17,831 nucleotides of DNA, taken from positions 10,065 through 27,895 of the forward strand of contig VAZZ01000143.1 of NCBI GenBank assembly GCA_005884715.1, in the 5' to 3' direction. Of the stretch, positions 14,875-17,831 are shown one piece after another. The DNA is from Alphaproteobacteria bacterium (GTDB lineage Bacteria; Pseudomonadota; Alphaproteobacteria; Rhizobiales; Aestuariivirgaceae). The first letter of the stretch is position 1. Every line of letters starts with the position of its first letter. Below the pieces are notes generated by a model. The model ran no database searches. It saw only the letters and a program-made list of their open reading frames with translations, and was not told where the DNA came from. The translations under genes and the position numbers were made by a program.

Positions 14875-14981
14875 ACGTTCGCAATATCATCGACAACAGG
14901 GCCGCAGCCCCAAGCGGCAAGGCGATCAATCCCGCCATCAATCCCTCCGACACTGCTGACGTTATCGCGCGTGAGGATTGA
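14871..14981 (+). pseudogene. 36-codon stub resembling the N-terminus of a lost aldehyde dehydrogenase
   Basis: An ATG with AAGGAG six bases upstream, overlapping the ATPase stop, opens a 36-residue frame ending in TGA. The peptide contains NIIDNRAAAPSGKAINPAIN followed by PSDTADVIA, which is the usual opening of aldehyde dehydrogenases (Y-I-DG-x-W ... G ... NP-x-D-T-x-DVI-x). It then stops, and its TGA overlaps the ATG of a complete, different aldehyde dehydrogenase. The simplest reading is that an internal deletion removed almost all of a first dehydrogenase gene and left its translated start. A short leader peptide that couples translation is the alternative. Confidence 0.65.
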
Positions 14982-16456
14982 TGATGGCATTGACTTTCGA
15001 TCCGGCTGAGCTCGCCATTCCTTCCGGCCATCATATCGGGGGAAAATTCGTTCACCTGGGCAAAGCCGATATCGATGTGCTGCGCCCCTCCGATCATCAG
15101 ATCTTTGGCGCCATTGCCGATGGCGGCGAGGAAGCGGTCGGCCTCGCTGTCGATGCGGCCCGCAAAGCATTGAAGGAAAGCCGCTGGGCCCGTCTGGCGC
15201 CACGCGAGCGCGCCCGCGTGCTGCGCCGCTGGGCCGATCTCATCAACGAACAGAATGAATATCTGGCCCGCCTCGAGGCCGCAGGCTCGAGCCGCCTCAT
15301 CTCACTGACCGCGGTGGGCGATGTGGTGCGTACCGCGGATGTCATCCGCTTTTTCGCCGAGTATTGCGACAAGCTCGAAGGCGAGGTGACCGCGACTGAA
15401 GAGGGCACGCTGAGCCTGGTCAAGAATGAGCCCTATGGCATTGTCGGTGCCATCGTGCCGTGGAATTTCCCGATGATCACGGCGGCCTGGAAATTCGCGC
15501 CCGCCCTTGCCGCCGGCAATGCGGTGGTGATGAAGACATCCGAGCTGACGCCGCATTCGCTGCTAGTGCTCGCCGATCTCGCTGCCAAGGCAGGTCTGCC
15601 GGCAGGACTCCTCAATGCCGTCAATGGCCTCGGCCACACGACCGGCAGCGCCATCGTGCGGCATCCCGACATCCGCAAGATCTCCTTCACCGGGTCGAGC
15701 ACGACCGGTCTTGCCATCATCCGTGAAGCGGGCATCAAGCCACTCACCCTGGAATTGGGTGGCAAGAGCCCGCAGCTCGTTTTTGCCGATGCGGGTGATC
15801 TCGACAAGGTCGCAGGCCGCGTCGCCACTGCCTTCATCGCCAATGCCGGCCAAGTCTGCACCGCGGGCTCGCGTCTCGTGGTCGAGAGCAGGATAGCAGA
15901 TGAATTGCTCGACCGGGTCGAGCGGCGCTGCAAATCGGTCAAGCCCGGGCCGACCTGGATTGCCGAGACCGATTTCGCGCCGATCATCAGCCGAAAGCAA
16001 GCCGATCGCATCGATAGGCTGGTGCGCCTGACGGTGAAGGAAGGCGCTTCGCTGCGCACCGGTGGAAGCTTCATCGAAAGCCGCAATGAAGGCGCCTTCT
16101 ATGCGCCGACGATGCTGGAAAATGTCAGCGAGGACATGACCGGCTTCAAGGAGGAATTCTTCGGGCCTGTCTTATCGGTGCATCGCTTCGATGACATCGA
16201 GGAAGGCCTCAAGCTCGCCGATCACCCGACTTTCGGCCTGGCGGCCAGCGTCCATACGAGCGACCTTCGCAAGGCGCTTCACACCGCCGACCGGATCGAG
16301 GCGGGAACCGTATGGGTCAATCATCACGGCCGCGCGCCGGAATTCACCTCGCCCGCGGGCGGCTTCAAATCCTCAGGCTATGGCAAGGATATGGGGCGCG
16401 CCGGCATCGAGGCCTTCCTGCGCAAGAAGGCGGTCTGGGTCAACTACGCACAGTAA
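14981..16456 (+). CDS. NAD(P)-dependent aldehyde dehydrogenase
   Basis: 491 residues, full length for the family. Catalytic Cys293 is in NAGQVCTAGSRL, general base Glu258 in LELGGKSPQLVF, Asn162 in VPWNFP, Lys185 in VVMKTSELTPHS, and the cofactor loop is FTGSSTTG (236-243). EEFFGPVLSV and GFKSSGYGKDMGRAG are also present. It oxidises an aldehyde to its acid in the cytosol. The ATG at 14981 overlaps the stub's TGA (TGATG) with GAGG just upstream; a second ATG follows at 14984. The sequence style is of the betaine/gamma-aminobutyraldehyde group, but the neighbouring epimerase makes 2-ketoglutarate semialdehyde a possible substrate, and the GMC oxidoreductase could feed it an aldehyde made from an alcohol. 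Confidence 0.93.
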   Translation: MMALTFDPAELAIPSGHHIGGKFVHLGKADIDVLRPSDHQIFGAIADGGEEAVGLAVDAARKALKESRWARLAPRERARVLRRWADLINEQNEYLARLEAAGSSRLISLTAVGDVVRTADVIRFFAEYCDKLEGEVTATEEGTLSLVKNEPYGIVGAIVPWNFPMITAAWKFAPALAAGNAVVMKTSELTPHSLLVLADLAAKAGLPAGLLNAVNGLGHTTGSAIVRHPDIRKISFTGSSTTGLAIIREAGIKPLTLELGGKSPQLVFADAGDLDKVAGRVATAFIANAGQVCTAGSRLVVESRIADELLDRVERRCKSVKPGPTWIAETDFAPIISRKQADRIDRLVRLTVKEGASLRTGGSFIESRNEGAFYAPTMLENVSEDMTGFKEEFFGPVLSVHRFDDIEEGLKLADHPTFGLAASVHTSDLRKALHTADRIEAGTVWVNHHGRAPEFTSPAGGFKSSGYGKDMGRAGIEAFLRKKAVWVNYAQ

Positions 16457-16467
16457 AGCGGCAGAAG

Positions 16468-17831
16468 ATGAAATTCGACTATGTCATCGTCGGAGGCGGT
16501 TCTGCCGGCGCCGTGCTGGCCAATCGCCTGTCGGCCGAAAGCCGCAACAAGGTCGCGGTGTTCGAAGCCGGCCCCGACATGCCGCCCGACAATATTCCCG
16601 ATATCATTGCCGACAGCTATCCGGGCCTTTCTTATTTCGATCCGCGCTATCACTGGACCGATCTCAAGGTCTACACGCGCTCACCAAGGCTCAATGCCGG
16701 CGCCACTAAGCCCTCGAAGCTCGAACAGGCGAAAGTGATGGGGGGCGGCTCGAGCATCAATGGGCAGTTCGCTGTGCGGGGGCTGCCTACGGATTACGAT
16801 CACTGGCAGTCGTTGGGCGCGGATGGCTGGGACTATGAGGGCATGCTGCCCTTCTTCAAGAAGCTCGAGCGCGACCTCGATTTCGACGGTCCCATGCATG
16901 GCAAGGATGGGCGCATTCCTATCCGCCGGGTGTTTCCTGAGGATTGGGCGGGCTTCACCAAGGCGGTCCTCGCCAGCGTCGAGAAAGATGGGCATGCCTA
17001 TCTCCCGGATTATAACGGCACGTTCGAGGACGGCTCCTTTCCCTTGCCGCTCTCCAATGAGAATGACCGGCGTGTGTCGACCGCCACTGGCTATCTCGAT
17101 CGCGAGACGCGCAAGCGGACCAATCTGTCGATCATCGCCAATGCCTTTGTCGAGCGGATTACCTTTTCGGGCCGCAAGGCCACCGGCATCGATGTCGTTC
17201 TTGACGGCAAGCGCCAGCATGTCGAGGCGCGTGAAGTCATCATTTCATCGGGGGCACTCCATTCGCCCGCCATGCTGATGCGCTCAGGAATAGGTCCCCA
17301 AGGTCATCTCAAGCATCATGGTATTGGGGTGGTGGCCGATGTCTCGGGGATCGGCGAAAATCTCACCGATCATCCGCATCTCGCCGTCGCCGCGCATATG
17401 AAGCCGCAAGGCCGTCTGCCGCGCCACCAGCGCCGCCACATCTTCCTGGGTGTGCGCTATTCCTCGAACTTCGCCCAATGCGACAGGGGCGATATGCTCA
17501 TCATGCCGGTGAACCGGTCGGGCTGGCATCCGCTCGGTCGCAGTATCGCGGCGCTGAATGTCTGCGTGAATCGATCCTATTCACAAGGCACCGTGCGGCT
17601 GCTCAGCGCCTCGCCCTTGGATGAGCCCGAGATCGACCTCAATCTCGCTTCCGACGCACGCGATCTCGCCCGTCTCGTCGACGGCTTCAAGCGGCTCTAC
17701 CGCATCATGGAATCCCCCGAGGTCAGGCCGCTGCTCAATACCTGGTTCCTCGCGGGCTACACCGATGAGGTGCGCGCGATGAGTGTGCGCAAGGCCTCCA
17801 ACTGGCTGAAGACGGCAGCCGCCGCTTTCCT
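16468..17831 (+). CDS. GMC-family FAD oxidoreductase (choline dehydrogenase-like), C-terminus beyond right edge
   Basis: Open from ATG 16468 to the window end, 454 codons. The N-terminus is an FAD-binding Rossmann fold (DYVIVGGGSAGAVLANRLS, 4-22, with Glu at FEAGPD). The first GMC signature region is KVMGGGSSINGQFAVRGLP (about 90-108), with DYDHW following. The second signature is SSGALHSPAMLMRSGIG (about 261-277). GIGENLTDHPH comes next. The catalytic His/Asn pair near the C-terminus lies outside the window. These enzymes oxidise alcohols such as choline, sugars or polyols with electron transfer to oxygen or quinones. The gene follows the aldehyde dehydrogenase by 11 bases in the same operon, an alcohol-to-aldehyde-to-acid pairing. 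Substrate not determinable. Confidence 0.93.
   Translation, partial: MKFDYVIVGGGSAGAVLANRLSAESRNKVAVFEAGPDMPPDNIPDIIADSYPGLSYFDPRYHWTDLKVYTRSPRLNAGATKPSKLEQAKVMGGGSSINGQFAVRGLPTDYDHWQSLGADGWDYEGMLPFFKKLERDLDFDGPMHGKDGRIPIRRVFPEDWAGFTKAVLASVEKDGHAYLPDYNGTFEDGSFPLPLSNENDRRVSTATGYLDRETRKRTNLSIIANAFVERITFSGRKATGIDVVLDGKRQHVEAREVIISSGALHSPAMLMRSGIGPQGHLKHHGIGVVADVSGIGENLTDHPHLAVAAHMKPQGRLPRHQRRHIFLGVRYSSNFAQCDRGDMLIMPVNRSGWHPLGRSIAALNVCVNRSYSQGTVRLLSASPLDEPEIDLNLASDARDLARLVDGFKRLYRIMESPEVRPLLNTWFLAGYTDEVRAMSVRKASNWLKTAAAAF

Overview
The window is GC-rich, densely packed DNA with long overlapping operons. Codon use, ATGA/TGATG junctions, family-1 and family-3 ABC uptake systems and an intergenic palindromic repeat of the RIME-like kind suggest an alphaproteobacterium, most likely of the Hyphomicrobiales (Rhizobium-like). 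The taxonomic call is inference from style, not from a marker gene. The DNA is a catabolic accessory region with two systems side by side.

Left half (1-10637), sugar or polyol use. A kinase fragment at the left edge (minus strand), resembling the ADP-dependent glucokinase/phosphofructokinase family, is divergent from a DeoC/FbaB/LacD-type aldolase (626-1672). They share an AT-rich control region with a symmetric set of TCAA-type half sites. After the aldolase come a 121-bp inverted-repeat element and a clear intrinsic terminator. A minus-strand operon then runs from 6907 to 1853: large periplasmic sugar-binding protein, two permeases and an intact FGGY carbohydrate kinase. No ATPase gene is present for this transporter. 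Divergent from it, across a 355-bp region rich in palindromes, is a full-length transketolase with all key residues, followed by a xylulokinase gene that is broken. That gene has lost about 21 codons near its start, and a second, out-of-frame deletion removes its catalytic aspartate motif. A reasonable reading is import of a sugar or polyol, phosphorylation by the intact FGGY kinase and/or the edge kinase, then carbon-carbon bond rearrangement or cleavage by transketolase and aldolase. The substrate cannot be read from the sequence.

Right half (10638-17831), amino/imino-acid use. A GntR/FCD regulator with a near-perfect operator over its own promoter heads a plus-strand run: proline racemase/hydroxyproline epimerase family enzyme with both catalytic cysteines, polar amino-acid binding protein, one permease, ATPase, a 36-codon stub that looks like the beginning of a lost aldehyde dehydrogenase, an intact aldehyde dehydrogenase, and a GMC-family flavin oxidoreductase that runs off the right edge. 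The likely role is uptake and epimerisation of proline-like compounds with downstream oxidation.

The most notable features are: the kinase/aldolase/transketolase set, which does not match a textbook pathway; deletions in the xylulokinase, the aldehyde dehydrogenase stub and possibly the amino-acid permease tail, which suggest an eroding or rearranged region (or assembly error); and stable hairpins placed directly after both binding-protein genes.
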